A stretch of DNA of 64,000 bases from Lachnospiraceae bacterium (GTDB lineage Bacteria > Bacillota > Clostridia > Lachnospirales > Lachnospiraceae), in contig JAIEAP010000002.1 of assembly GCA_029071325.1 (NCBI GenBank), positions 51,481 through 115,480 on the forward strand. The letters run 5' to 3'. Below, one piece after another: positions 8,541 to 17,582 of this stretch (positions are counted from its first letter, which is position 1; the number at the start of each line of letters is the position of its first letter). The notes below the pieces were generated by a model, which was not told the DNA's origin, ran no database searches, and saw nothing but the letters and a program-made list of their open reading frames with translations. A program made the position numbers and the translations under genes.

Positions 8541-11500
8541 GTGTATCATTGCCACGTTCATTTTTATCTGGTCGGTCAGCCGTGCAGAGTATTTGAGATT
8601 ATAAAGGAAATGGCTCCACTGGAACATTTTTTTCATGAGTTTTCGGAAAGCGATAAGCTGGAGAAGGCACCGGCTGCTCAGGCGGATGTGATCATAGCCA
8701 GCCTGCAGGATGTGGAGGCAAAGGAAGCGGTTCATAAGCTGAATCTATATAAGAAGGAGACGGCGGAGCTTATTGTGCTTGCAGACAGGGAGCAGATTTT
8801 GCTTCTGACGGAGAGTCTGCCGGAAATTAAGGATATCTGGACAATGCCCATGGCGGATGAGGAAATACGTTTCCGTTTCCTAAGGTGGCAGCAGACCCTT
8901 AAGATGAGCAAGGATTACTGGCAGACCAGCCAGTATCTTGAGGCTGTGATCAATAACAGCCCCAACCTCATCTGGTATAAGGACAAAGAAGGCATACATA
9001 AGAAGGTGAACGACAGTTTCTGTGAGACGGTGAATAAGACCAGAGCTCAGATAGAAGGGCGGGGACACGCATACATATGGAATGTGGAACAGGACGATCC
9101 TGCCTGCATCGAATCGGAGCGCGAGGTCATGGATAAGCGCAGGACCTTCATAGCTGGTGAGGTCATACAGACGGGGGAAGGCACACGGATGCTTACCACT
9201 TATAAATCGCCGCTGTATGATCTGGACGGAAGCGTTATGGGAACCGTGGGCGTGGGGATAGATGTAACTCTGGAGCGAGTCTATGAGCAGGAAATCATCC
9301 AAAAGAACCAGTCGCTGGAGAAGATATTTACCACCATAGACTGTGGAATGATGCGCCATACGCAGGACGGATCGCAGATCCTCAGTATCAACCGGGCAGC
9401 GCTTAAGATCCTGGGGTATGATTCTATTGAAGAATTAAAAGCAGATGGGTTTGACCTGGTTGCGGAATCTGTTCTGGAGGAAGATAAAGAAAGACTCCGG
9501 GAAAGCATCCGGGCATTAAGGGAAGAGGGAGACAGCGTCAACATAGAGTACCGGGTACGGCATAAGAACGGAGACATCCTGCATGTAATGGGAAATGTCA
9601 AGCTTGTCATGGAGAAGGGAGAATTGCTGTATCAGCGTTTCCTGTTAGACTGTACGGCGCAGAAGCTGCGGGAGAAGCGCAGAGAGAGACGGCAGATGGA
9701 AATGATCCAGGCATTGAGCATAGATTTCAGCTTGGTCTGCTATTTTGATCTGGATACAGGAAAGGGAAGAACGATCCAGAATCGCGGCGGCAGTGTGAGT
9801 TCTTATGATCCCGCTAGCGACGGACAGATCATATTGGAAGACAGTATGGCCCGTTACATACAGGAATGCGTATACGAAGAGGACAGAGAAATGCTGCGTC
9901 GTGCGACCTCTTTAGAGGTGCTGCAGCGGGAGTTGACGGAAAAGGAAATTCATTATGTGAATTACCGCAGGGTGAAGGACGGAGAGACCATATATTATCA
10001 GATGAAGGTGGTACGGGCAGGAACATGGGAGACGAACCACGGCATTGTCATGGGATTTCGCAGCGTAGATGAGGAAATCCGCAGCGAGATGGAGCAGAAA
10101 AACCAGTTAGAGGATGCTCTGATGCAGGCGAATAAAGCCAACAAGGCCAAAAGCGTATTTCTGTCTAATATGTCCCATGATATCCGCACCCCGATGAATG
10201 CCATCGTCGGTTTCACAAATCTGGCGATCACTCATATAGACAGCAGAGAGCAGGTAGAGGAATATCTCAAGAAGATCATGACGTCTGGCAATCATCTGCT
10301 GAGTCTTATTAATGATGTTCTTGATATGAGCCGGATTGAGAGCGGCAAGATACGTCTGGAGGAAAAGGAATGCAGTCTGCCGGACATCCTGCATGGACTG
10401 CGTAACATTTTACAGGCGGATATCCGGGCAAAACAGTTGGAATTGCATATCGATACGGTGGACGTCATGGATGAGGACATTTACTGTGATAAGCTGCGCT
10501 TAAATCAGGTGCTGTTAAATCTGCTGAGTAATTCTGTCAAGTATACAGGAGCGGGCGGTTCTGTCAGTATGCGGATCATCGAAAAAGCAGGAGCACCCGC
10601 CGGATACGCAAATTATGAATTCCATATCAAGGATACCGGTATCGGTATGAGCGAGGAGTTTCTGGAACATATTTTTGAACCCTTTGAGAGGGAGAGCAAT
10701 TCAACCATCAGCGGAATTCAGGGAACCGGTCTTGGGATGGCGATCACCAAGAATATTGTGGATATGATGAACGGTGCGATTACCGTGGAAAGCAAACAGG
10801 GCGTAGGTACGGAGTTTAAGGTTTCCTTTACCTTCCGGCTGTATTCCGGGGTAAAAGAACCGCAGTCAATATTGGAACTGGCGAACTGCAGGGCATTGGT
10901 GGTGGACGATGACTTTAATACCTGTGACAGTGTCTCGTATATGCTTGAGCAGCTTGGAATGCGTGCGGAGTGGACGATGTCAGGGAAAGAGGCGGTGCTG
11001 CGGACCCAGCAGGCAATTACCCGGGGCAACGATTACAGTGTTTACCTTATTAACTGGCTGCTGCCGGATATGAATGGTGTGGAGGTTGTCCGGAGGATAC
11101 GCAAAGAGACCGGGGGGAAGGCTCCCGTTATCGTCCTGACAGCATATGATTGGGCAGATATTGAAGCTGAAGCAAAGGAAGCGGGAGTCACGGCATTTTG
11201 CGCGAAACCGCTGTTTCTATCAGAATTGAGAAATTGTCTGTATTCTGCCATTAAGCCGGAAGAAGCCGCAAAGAAGAAAGCGGTCAGAGAGGTCAAGCTT
11301 CATACCGGTCGTATTCTGCTGGCGGAGGATGTGGAACTGAATCAGGAGATTGCCACTGTGATCCTGGGGGACGCAGGATTTACCGTAGAGGTAGCGGAGA
11401 ATGGACAGATTGCAGTGGATATGCTTAAGAAATCCGAGCCCGGTTATTACCAGTTGGTGCTGATGGATGTCCAGATGCCGGTGATGAATGGCTATGACGC

Positions 11501-11681
11501 CACCAGGAAGATCCGTGAGCTTGAGAATAAGGAACTGGCAAGCATACCGATCATCGCCATGACAGCAAATGCGTTCGAAGAAGATAAGCAGGAGGCTTTG
11601 AAGAGCGGAATGAACGGTCATATTGCAAAGCCCATTGATATTAATATATTATTAAAGACTCTGGATCAATTGCTGGGCTGA
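8541..11681 (+). CDS. Hybrid sensor histidine kinase with two receivers, first receiver lacking phospho-Asp
   Basis: A hybrid kinase paralogous to the one at the left edge but with no obvious membrane segment, so probably cytoplasmic. I chose the GTG at 8541 because AGGAGG (8527-8532) sits 8 bp upstream; an upstream GTG at 8523 would precede its own ribosome site. Domains: an N-terminal ~120-residue segment, PAS domains (one with NSPNLIWYKDKEGI), HisKA (SNMSHDIRTPMNA), HATPase (DTGIGM, GTGLGMAI), and two receivers. Receiver 1 keeps VVDDD and the Lys in CAKPLF, but the phospho-acceptor position reads INWLLP, where the paralogue has VDWQMP. The Asp is thus Asn (codon 11052-11054). Receiver 2 is intact (MDVQMPVMNG). 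The output partner is unknown. Confidence 0.9.
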   Translation: MYHCHVHFYLVGQPCRVFEIIKEMAPLEHFFHEFSESDKLEKAPAAQADVIIASLQDVEAKEAVHKLNLYKKETAELIVLADREQILLLTESLPEIKDIWTMPMADEEIRFRFLRWQQTLKMSKDYWQTSQYLEAVINNSPNLIWYKDKEGIHKKVNDSFCETVNKTRAQIEGRGHAYIWNVEQDDPACIESEREVMDKRRTFIAGEVIQTGEGTRMLTTYKSPLYDLDGSVMGTVGVGIDVTLERVYEQEIIQKNQSLEKIFTTIDCGMMRHTQDGSQILSINRAALKILGYDSIEELKADGFDLVAESVLEEDKERLRESIRALREEGDSVNIEYRVRHKNGDILHVMGNVKLVMEKGELLYQRFLLDCTAQKLREKRRERRQMEMIQALSIDFSLVCYFDLDTGKGRTIQNRGGSVSSYDPASDGQIILEDSMARYIQECVYEEDREMLRRATSLEVLQRELTEKEIHYVNYRRVKDGETIYYQMKVVRAGTWETNHGIVMGFRSVDEEIRSEMEQKNQLEDALMQANKANKAKSVFLSNMSHDIRTPMNAIVGFTNLAITHIDSREQVEEYLKKIMTSGNHLLSLINDVLDMSRIESGKIRLEEKECSLPDILHGLRNILQADIRAKQLELHIDTVDVMDEDIYCDKLRLNQVLLNLLSNSVKYTGAGGSVSMRIIEKAGAPAGYANYEFHIKDTGIGMSEEFLEHIFEPFERESNSTISGIQGTGLGMAITKNIVDMMNGAITVESKQGVGTEFKVSFTFRLYSGVKEPQSILELANCRALVVDDDFNTCDSVSYMLEQLGMRAEWTMSGKEAVLRTQQAITRGNDYSVYLINWLLPDMNGVEVVRRIRKETGGKAPVIVLTAYDWADIEAEAKEAGVTAFCAKPLFLSELRNCLYSAIKPEEAAKKKAVREVKLHTGRILLAEDVELNQEIATVILGDAGFTVEVAENGQIAVDMLKKSEPGYYQLVLMDVQMPVMNGYDATRKIRELENKELASIPIIAMTANAFEEDKQEALKSGMNGHIAKPIDINILLKTLDQLLG

Positions 11682-11725
11682 TCGCATATAGAGAATATAT
11701 TTAAGGAAAGGAAGATATAACGGAA

Positions 11726-13207
11726 ATGGAGACGGCGCAGGGATTTCAAGAAAAAGGGTATATGAACAGACGTTTTCTGAACGGCTATGGCATTGTGGCA
11801 GGGGTGCTGTTCGTAGCATACATTATAGAATTGGTAAAGGGCAACCGGACACTGGGCTACACAGCAGTATTTTGGGCCTTCCTGTTGATTCCCCTGGCGG
11901 CATCGATATTGATCTACAGGAGAGACAAGAATAGTATGCTGGTCAGGTATGTAGGCACATTCGGTTATCTGGCGTTATATGCGTTTGTGCTGCTGACTTC
12001 TGTAAGTATTCTGTCATGCTGCTATGTTATGCCGGTTCTTGCGTTGATCGCGCTCTTTCAGGACAGCAAGTTCTCTCTGCAGGCGGGAATTGCGGCTGTT
12101 CTGGTCAATATCGCGTATGTGGTGTACCGTTTTGTAGCGGGAACTGTGGACAGCGGTGCTATCGTTGACTTTGAGATTGCGGTGGCTGCGGTGGCGCTGA
12201 TGTGCGGTATGTCCATTCTTGCGACCAAAGGGCTGGAAAGGGTGAGCCGCCATAGGTTTACCCTCATTGAGCAGGAGAAGAAGAAGCAGGAGCAGATGCT
12301 AAAACAGGTGTTGTCTGCTTCCGGAAGCCTGGTAGAGAAAATAGCAGGCATCGATGATGAGTCCAAGAAAATGGAAAAGCAGGGCGAGGGAAGCAAGGCG
12401 GCGATTACTGAGATCGTAGCAGGTGTCAATGACCTGGCCAAGACCATCCAGAACCAGCTGCAAATGACAGAGAATATCGGCAATTTTACGGAAGAGACAG
12501 GAATGCTTGCAGAAAAGATTCAGAATAAATTCCGTATGACCCGCAAGATCACTGCGGCAGGAAATGAGGATATACTGGAGCTGGAAAAGGCGTCTGCCGC
12601 AAACCAGGCGGTGGGAAGCGAAGTCGGTGTGACTATGAATAATCTGCTGCGGCAGGTGGGAGATGTCAATGAAATCCTGCATTTGATCGAGGATGTCAAC
12701 TCCCAGACCGCACTTCTTGCCTTGAATGCCAGTATTGAAGCGGCGCGGGCGGGAAGCTCCGGCAAAGGCTTTGCGGTAGTGGCAGATGAGATTAAGAAAT
12801 TGTCTGATGAAACGGAGAAGGCTACCGGCCAGATCAGAGTGATCCTGGAAGAACTGACACATCAGACAGATGTGGCGGTGGAAGGTGTAAACAGCCTGCT
12901 GGAGACCGGCAGACGCCAGTCCGAACTGGTGGCTAAGACGCGTACCGCGTTTGCACAGATCAAAGAGGATATTGAAGAAGTGGACGGCAGTATGCAGCAG
13001 CAGGTGTCCAACATGAGCCGTGTAGAGGAGAGTAACAAGGAGATGGTACATTATGTGGAAAATCTCAGCGCTTTCAGCGAGGAGTTGCTTGCCGGTACGG
13101 AAAATACCAGAGATCTCACAGAGGATACCATTGACGGCACCCGCAGAGTCAGCGGTCTGTTGGATGATGCTATGAACGAAGTGAAAGTCTTGGAGGAAAT
13201 GGTTTAA
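11726..13207 (+). CDS. Methyl-accepting chemotaxis protein with six-helix membrane sensor
   Basis: A chemoreceptor-type signalling protein. The first ~180 residues hold about six hydrophobic segments with short loops rather than the common two helices around a periplasmic domain. The cytoplasmic part is a long coiled coil with the kinase-control tip [20 protein letters not shown] and [17 protein letters not shown]. No clear HAMP domain separates membrane and signalling parts. The start follows AAGGAAAGGAAG; an in-frame ATG at 11762 is an alternative. No che or flagellar genes are in the window, so the partners are encoded elsewhere. A terminator follows immediately. Confidence 0.9.
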   Translation: METAQGFQEKGYMNRRFLNGYGIVAGVLFVAYIIELVKGNRTLGYTAVFWAFLLIPLAASILIYRRDKNSMLVRYVGTFGYLALYAFVLLTSVSILSCCYVMPVLALIALFQDSKFSLQAGIAAVLVNIAYVVYRFVAGTVDSGAIVDFEIAVAAVALMCGMSILATKGLERVSRHRFTLIEQEKKKQEQMLKQVLSASGSLVEKIAGIDDESKKMEKQGEGSKAAITEIVAGVNDLAKTIQNQLQMTENIGNFTEETGMLAEKIQNKFRMTRKITAAGNEDILELEKASAANQAVGSEVGVTMNNLLRQVGDVNEILHLIEDVNSQTALLALNASIEAARAGSSGKGFAVVADEIKKLSDETEKATGQIRVILEELTHQTDVAVEGVNSLLETGRRQSELVAKTRTAFAQIKEDIEEVDGSMQQQVSNMSRVEESNKEMVHYVENLSAFSEELLAGTENTRDLTEDTIDGTRRVSGLLDDAMNEVKVLEEMV

Positions 13208-13233
13208 TAGAAACACGCATTTGTATAAAGTAA

Positions 13234-13276
13234 AAGGTATTTATCGGTTAAATTCGACCGATAAATACCTTTTTTT
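13234..13276 (+). terminator. Strong rho-independent terminator
   Basis: A perfect 13-bp stem (13236-13248 with 13257-13269, arm GGTATTTATCGGT) and an 8-base loop are followed by seven T residues (13270-13276). It ends the chemoreceptor transcript. Confidence 0.93.
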
Positions 13277-13324
13277 GTCCTATACTGAATACCGTGAGAA
13301 AAATGCAAAGAAGAAAGGATTTGT

Positions 13325-13939
13325 ATGAAGAAAAAGAAAGAGTTTTATCATAAAAGTCTGTGTGCAGGGGCTTCGTACGCCTACCAGGCAGCGCTCTGCC
13401 TTCAGGAGACGCTGGCATATTTTGAAAGAGATAGGATCAGAGAATACCTGGCGCAGATGCATGAGATCGAACAGGCGGCGGACGTAAAGCGCCGTAAACT
13501 GATGGCTGTCCTTGGGCAGAAAACTGGTACAGCGTTAGAGCGCAGGGATTTGGCCAAACTGGGCGGCTGCATCGATGATATTACGGATGCAGTGGAGGAT
13601 GTAATGGTGCGGATGTATCTGTGCGACATTTCGGAAGTGAGGAAAGATGTGTTTCCTCTGATGGATGTCTTGTTGTCCTGTATCCGGGTGTTGGGACAGG
13701 CATTGGAGGGATGGAAGGATTTTGGATCGTCCAGGAAAACGGACAGGCTTATCTTAGAGGTGGATCGTCTGAGGGAGCAGGGACAGGCACTGTACCAAAA
13801 GAGTATGCACCGCCTGCATCAGGAAGAGGATATCCGTATGATCATAAATTGGTGCAGTATCTATGAGTGTCTCAATGGCTGTCTGAGCGCCTGCGGGCGA
13901 GCGGCAGACATGGTGTCTGTCATTTGTCTTGTGGGGTGA
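13325..13939 (+). CDS. PhoU-like DUF47 family protein
   Basis: A 204-residue all-helical protein of the DUF47 / PhoU-like type. Recognisable features are the N-terminal helical part with acidic HEIEQAAD and the LGGCIDDITDAVEDVMVRM segment, which carries the acidic metal-binding pattern of PhoU-like proteins. DUF47 proteins usually neighbour a Pit phosphate permease and modulate it; no permease gene lies here, so the partner is unlinked or the role differs. Its 3' end overlaps the convergent repressor gene by 20 bp. The start follows AAGAAAGGA. Confidence 0.8.
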   Translation: MKKKKEFYHKSLCAGASYAYQAALCLQETLAYFERDRIREYLAQMHEIEQAADVKRRKLMAVLGQKTGTALERRDLAKLGGCIDDITDAVEDVMVRMYLCDISEVRKDVFPLMDVLLSCIRVLGQALEGWKDFGSSRKTDRLILEVDRLREQGQALYQKSMHRLHQEEDIRMIINWCSIYECLNGCLSACGRAADMVSVICLVG

Positions 13940-14297
13940 GCTCCATAACCGCCTTTAAGGCATCAAAGGTCTGACGGCTGATGACATGTTCCATTTTACA
14001 GGCATCCTCAGTGGCAATTGTCTCCGGCACGCCAAGGCGGATGAGCCAGGAGGAAATCATCTCATGACGTTCATAGATCATCTCTGCAATTTCTCTGCCG
14101 GTGTCAGTCAGATAGATAAAGCCGGCATCGGTAACTGTAATATACGCTTTTTCCCGCAGATTCTTCATGGCAATGCTGACGCTGGATTTCTTAAAGCCCA
14201 GTTCGTTAGCAATGTCCACGGAACGCACAACCGGAAGCTTCCTGCCTAACAGCAGGATGGTTTCCAGATAATTTTCGGCGGATTCGCTGGTAGCCAT
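13920..14297 (-). CDS. DtxR/MntR-family metal-dependent repressor
   Basis: A 125-residue winged-helix repressor of the DtxR/MntR family. The N-terminal HTH contains SVDIANELGFKKSSVSIAMKNL and the C-terminal dimerisation helices carry metal-ligand candidates (ERHEMISSWL, EDACKMEHVIS). There is no SH3-like domain, so it is a short MntR-type protein. I chose the ATG at 14297 because GGAGGA lies 7 bp upstream; the ATG at 14312 would include that ribosome site in the coding region. It diverges from feoA, and operator-like palindromes lie in the feoA promoter, so I infer it is the Fe(II)-responsive repressor of the feo genes, though Mn cannot be excluded. Confidence 0.88.
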   Translation of the reverse strand: MATSESAENYLETILLLGRKLPVVRSVDIANELGFKKSSVSIAMKNLREKAYITVTDAGFIYLTDTGREIAEMIYERHEMISSWLIRLGVPETIATEDACKMEHVISRQTFDALKAVMELTPQDK

Positions 14298-14385
14298 AGT
14301 TATTTCCTCCATTCGATACGCTTATTTTTACAAGTATAACATAAACACACGGATAATTCAAAGGCAGAAAAATCACAAAAAGTTC

Positions 14386-14418
14386 TTGACATCTAATGGA
14401 AGTTAGCATATACTAACT
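14386..14418 (+). promoter_or_regulatory. feo promoter with overlapping repressor operator
   Basis: TTGACA (14386-14391), 17-bp spacer, TATACT (14409-14414). A perfect inverted repeat AGTTAG-6-CTAACT (14401-14418) covers the -10, the classic position for a repressor such as the DtxR-family protein encoded divergently. Transcription from here would begin near 14421, so feoA must start downstream of that point. Confidence 0.8.
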
Positions 14419-14461
14419 ATTGGAAATGAAAATATGCATTCATGAGAAAGAAGGGATTATG

Positions 14462-14671
14462 ATGCCTCTGACTATGGCGGAAGAAGGTGCGCCCAGCGTG
14501 ATCAAGAAGATCGGAGGGCGGGAAGAGACACGGAGATTCTTGGAGAATCTTGGCTTTGTCCCGGGCGGGACGGTTACAGTCATATCGGAAATGGGAGGGA
14601 ACATCATTGTCAATGTAAAGGACTCCCGGGTAGCCATCGGCAAAGATATGGCGAATAAAATCATGGTGTAA
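14462..14671 (+). CDS. feoA: FeoA family protein, first copy
   Basis: A small cytoplasmic SH3-like protein that assists FeoB in ferrous iron uptake. The core reads KIGGREETRRFLENLGFVPGGTVTV with a C-terminal SRVAIGKDMANKIMV, matching FeoA. I place the start at the ATG at 14462 (AGAAGGGA upstream; the adjacent ATG at 14459 is possible), because the ATG-initiated frame from 14420 would begin at or before the transcription start. Length about 69 residues, normal for FeoA. First gene of the feo operon. Confidence 0.9.
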   Translation: MPLTMAEEGAPSVIKKIGGREETRRFLENLGFVPGGTVTVISEMGGNIIVNVKDSRVAIGKDMANKIMV

Positions 14672-14696
14672 GTATTTTGAATCAAAGGAGTGCAGG

Positions 14697-14918
14697 ATGA
14701 AAACATTAAGAGAAGTAAAGAAAGGGCAGACCGCCAGGGTGGTAAAACTTACCGGCGAAGGACCGGTCAGGAGGCGCATCATGGATATGGGCATTACCAA
14801 GGGCGTAGAAGTCTATGTGCGCAAGGTTGCACCGCTGGGAGATCCGGTGGAAGTTACGGTGCGGGGGTATGAACTGTCCCTTCGCAAGGCAGATGCCGAG
14901 ATGATTGAAGTAGAGTAA
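14697..14918 (+). CDS. feoA: FeoA family protein, second copy
   Basis: A second FeoA-type SH3-like protein of 73 residues (VKLTGEGPVRRRIMDMGITKGVEVYVRKVAPLGDP; the segment RRRIMDMGITKG is highly characteristic). It is preceded by AAAGGAG and starts 25 bp after the first feoA. Two different FeoA proteins with one FeoB is a common Clostridial pattern; they probably bind FeoB or each other rather than being redundant. Confidence 0.93.
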   Translation: MKTLREVKKGQTARVVKLTGEGPVRRRIMDMGITKGVEVYVRKVAPLGDPVEVTVRGYELSLRKADAEMIEVE

Positions 14919-14934
14919 TTTTTTTTACCTCATG

Positions 14935-14952
14935 AGTTAGTTAAAACTAATA
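14935..14952 (+). promoter_or_regulatory. Second operator-like site before feoB
   Basis: AGTTAG-6-CTAATA repeats the half-site and 6-bp spacing of the feoA operator, with the core TTAG-6-CTAA. A weak promoter (TTACCT, 17 bp, TAATAT at 14948-14953) would overlap it. It may let the repressor control feoB separately. Confidence 0.5.
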
Positions 14953-15019
14953 TAAACAAGAAGGAACAAACTTCAATAAGCAGCAACTATTCTGCAGACA
15001 GTATGAAGAGAAAAGGAGC

Positions 15020-17179
15020 ATGAAAATGGCGATTAAAATTGCGTTAGCCGGAAACCCCAACAGCGGTAAAACCACATTGTTTAACGCGCTGACCGGGGCA
15101 AACCAGTTTGTGGGAAACTGGCCGGGCGTGACTGTTGAGAAGAAAGAGGGAAAATTAAAGGGCAATAAGGATGTGACCATCATGGATCTTCCGGGTATCT
15201 ATTCCCTGTCGCCCTACACGTTAGAAGAGGTAGTAGCAAGGAACTATCTGATCTCGGAGCGTCCCGATGTCATTTTAAATATCGTGGACGGAACCAATAT
15301 TGAGCGAAATCTGTATCTGTCCACACAGTTGATGGAACTTGGTATTCCCGTGGTGATGGCTGTAAATATGATGGATATCGTACAGAAGTCGGGCGATCAG
15401 GTACATATTGATAAACTGGGGAAGAAGCTGGGCTGTGAAGCAGTGGAGATCTCGGCGCTGAAGGGAACGGGTATTCAGGATGCCGTGCAGCGGGCTGTTG
15501 CCCTGGCTGCGAAGAAGTCTCAGTCCCCGGTACATGAATTCTCAGGTGAAGTAGAAAATGTCATCAGCCGTGTGGAAGGCAGGCTTGATGCCAGCATACC
15601 GACGGAGCAGAGGCGCTTTTTTGCCATCAAGCTTCTGGAGCAGGACGATAAGATCGCAGCACAGCTTTCGAACATTCCGGATGTGTCTGCAGAGATCAAG
15701 GAACTGGAAGATTCCTTTGACGATGATGTGGAGAGCATTATCACTAACGAGCGGTATGTCTATATCTCCTCCGTGATCGGCGCGTGTGTGTCTAAGAATA
15801 AGAAAAGGAAGCTGACAACATCAGATAAAATTGACCGCATTGTGACAAACCGTATTCTGGCGCTTCCTATCTTTTTGGCAGTGATGTTTATTGTGTACTT
15901 TGTATCGGTAACCACAGTGGGTACATTTGTGACAGACTGGACCAATGATGTGTTGTTTGGGGATATCATTCCGCCTGCAATTGAGAGCGGGTTGGAAGCG
16001 ATCCACTGCGCGGATTGGCTGCAGAGCCTGATTTTGGACGGTATTGTGGCAGGCGTGGGAGCAGTGCTGGGCTTTGTGCCTCAGATGCTGGTGCTGTTCA
16101 TTTTCCTTGCTTTCCTGGAATCTTGCGGTTATATGGCGAGAGTGGCATTCATTATGGACCGTATTTTCCGCAAATTCGGTCTCTCAGGCAAATCTTTTAT
16201 TCCGATGCTGATCGGAAGCGGATGCGGCGTGCCGGGAATTATGGCGTCCCGTACCATTGAAAATGACAGAGACCGCAAAATGACGGTAATGACCACAACC
16301 TTCATCCCATGCGGGGCGAAGCTTCCGATTATCGCGCTTATCGCCGGGGCACTGTTTGACAACTCCGTATGGGTAACCTACAGCGCATACCTGATCGGGG
16401 TTGCGGCGGTCGTCTTATCCGGTATTATCTTAAAGAAGACGAAAATGTTCGCCGGGGACCCGGCTCCCTTCGTAATGGAGCTTCCGGCTTATCACTGGCC
16501 TACAGTGGGCGCGGTGCTGCGCAGCATGTGGGAGAGAGGCTGGTCATTCATCAAAAAGGCCGGTACCATCATTCTTCTGTCGACCATTGTACTGTGGTTC
16601 CTGCAGGGCTTTGGCTGGGCGGACGGAAGCTTCGGCATGCTGGAGGCAGAGCAGTTGGATGACAGTATTCTTGCGAAGATCGGCGGTGTGCTGGCGCCCC
16701 TGTTTGCTCCTCTTGGCTGGGGCGATTGGAAATCCGCGGTGGCGGCGGTTACAGGACTGATCGCAAAGGAAAATGTAGTGGCAACCTTCGGCGTATTGTT
16801 TGGTTTTGCAGAAGAAGTGTCAGAAGAAACGCCGGAACTGCTGACGGCAGTAGGCGCTAATATGACAGCGCTTGGAGCATTTTCCTTCATGGTATTCAAT
16901 TTACTGTGCGCCCCCTGCTTTGCGGCAATGGGAGCCATCAAACGTGAGATGAACAATGCAAAATGGTTCTGGTTTGCCATCGGTTATCAGACCGTTCTGG
17001 CATATGCGGTATCCCTGTGCATTTATCAGATCGGAGCATTGATATCCACCGGAGCCTTCGGCGTGGGAACCGTCGTAGCATTCCTGATATTGATCGCATT
17101 CCTGTATCTCCTGTTCCGTCCATATAAGGAGAGCAGAAGCCTTAATGTCAAACTGAAGGGAGTGGCAAAGGCAAATTAG
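15020..17179 (+). CDS. feoB: Ferrous iron transporter FeoB
   Basis: The membrane Fe(II) transporter with an N-terminal G domain. Motifs: G1 GNPNSGKTT, G3 DLPGIYSL, G4 NMMD, G5 ISALKG. A GDI-like helical spacer (about 170-260) comes next, then the Gate-containing membrane part with about eight to ten helices, including the conserved CGVPGI and CAPCFAAMG segments. The length of 719 residues is normal. The start follows AAAGGAG; ATG AAA ATG gives two close start options. It lies downstream of two feoA genes and a potential repressor site. Confidence 0.97.
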   Translation: MKMAIKIALAGNPNSGKTTLFNALTGANQFVGNWPGVTVEKKEGKLKGNKDVTIMDLPGIYSLSPYTLEEVVARNYLISERPDVILNIVDGTNIERNLYLSTQLMELGIPVVMAVNMMDIVQKSGDQVHIDKLGKKLGCEAVEISALKGTGIQDAVQRAVALAAKKSQSPVHEFSGEVENVISRVEGRLDASIPTEQRRFFAIKLLEQDDKIAAQLSNIPDVSAEIKELEDSFDDDVESIITNERYVYISSVIGACVSKNKKRKLTTSDKIDRIVTNRILALPIFLAVMFIVYFVSVTTVGTFVTDWTNDVLFGDIIPPAIESGLEAIHCADWLQSLILDGIVAGVGAVLGFVPQMLVLFIFLAFLESCGYMARVAFIMDRIFRKFGLSGKSFIPMLIGSGCGVPGIMASRTIENDRDRKMTVMTTTFIPCGAKLPIIALIAGALFDNSVWVTYSAYLIGVAAVVLSGIILKKTKMFAGDPAPFVMELPAYHWPTVGAVLRSMWERGWSFIKKAGTIILLSTIVLWFLQGFGWADGSFGMLEAEQLDDSILAKIGGVLAPLFAPLGWGDWKSAVAAVTGLIAKENVVATFGVLFGFAEEVSEETPELLTAVGANMTALGAFSFMVFNLLCAPCFAAMGAIKREMNNAKWFWFAIGYQTVLAYAVSLCIYQIGALISTGAFGVGTVVAFLILIAFLYLLFRPYKESRSLNVKLKGVAKAN

Positions 17180-17206
17180 AAGGAAAGACAGAAAGGAGCC
17201 TGACTT

Positions 17207-17347
17207 ATGGGAACTGTAATTGTGGCGGCTGGCCTTGCGTGTATTGTGGCGTTAGTCATCCGCAGCATGGTGAAAGACAAAAAGGCAGGCAAGAGCCTGC
17301 AGTGCGGAGGCTGCTGCAAGAATTGCAGCGGTCACTGCGGGGAATAG
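17207..17347 (+). CDS. FeoB-associated Cys-rich membrane peptide
   Basis: A 46-residue peptide with one N-terminal membrane helix (GTVIVAAGLACIVALVI) and a short basic linker, then a Cys-rich tail CGGCCKNCSGHCG. This matches the small FeoB-associated Cys-rich membrane proteins that follow feoB in Clostridia. The ribosome site GAAAGGAG precedes the ATG. It probably sits with FeoB at the membrane and may handle iron at the cytoplasmic exit; the mechanism is not established. Confidence 0.9.
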   Translation: MGTVIVAAGLACIVALVIRSMVKDKKAGKSLQCGGCCKNCSGHCGE

Positions 17348-17420
17348 ATCATAACCATAGATAATATAGATAACCTTTGAGATATAAAACAATGTGTCAG
17401 TAACAAAACAGTAAGAGAAG

Positions 17421-17458
17421 ACCGCCTGCGGCAGGAGCAATCCGGCCCCGGCGGTTTT
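17421..17458 (+). terminator. Possible weak terminator of the feo operon
   Basis: ACCGCC (17421-17426) pairs with GGCGGT (17450-17455), followed by only four T residues (17455-17458). The loop contains further GC-rich pairing. The T-tract is short, so termination efficiency is uncertain. Confidence 0.4.
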
Positions 17459-17496
17459 CGCCGTTATGGCGGACATAGAATGAATGGCTGGATAAA

Positions 17497-17525
17497 TTGA
17501 CGGATAGCCGGATATGACATACAAT
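17497..17525 (+). promoter_or_regulatory. Promoter of the DUF3877-ArsR fusion gene
   Basis: TTGACG (17497-17502), 17-bp spacer, TACAAT (17520-17525). Transcription would start near 17532, which rules out the upstream in-frame ATG at 17514 and supports the ATG at 17583. Confidence 0.72.
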
Positions 17526-17582
17526 AGGAAACAGAAGTGCAGGGATGAAGCAGTTCGGACAGCAGAGACAGGAGGCGTAAGG

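Noticed and set aside
17514..17582. Upstream ATG at 17514 as start of the ArsR fusion
   Set aside because: It lies inside the promoter region and before the expected transcription start.
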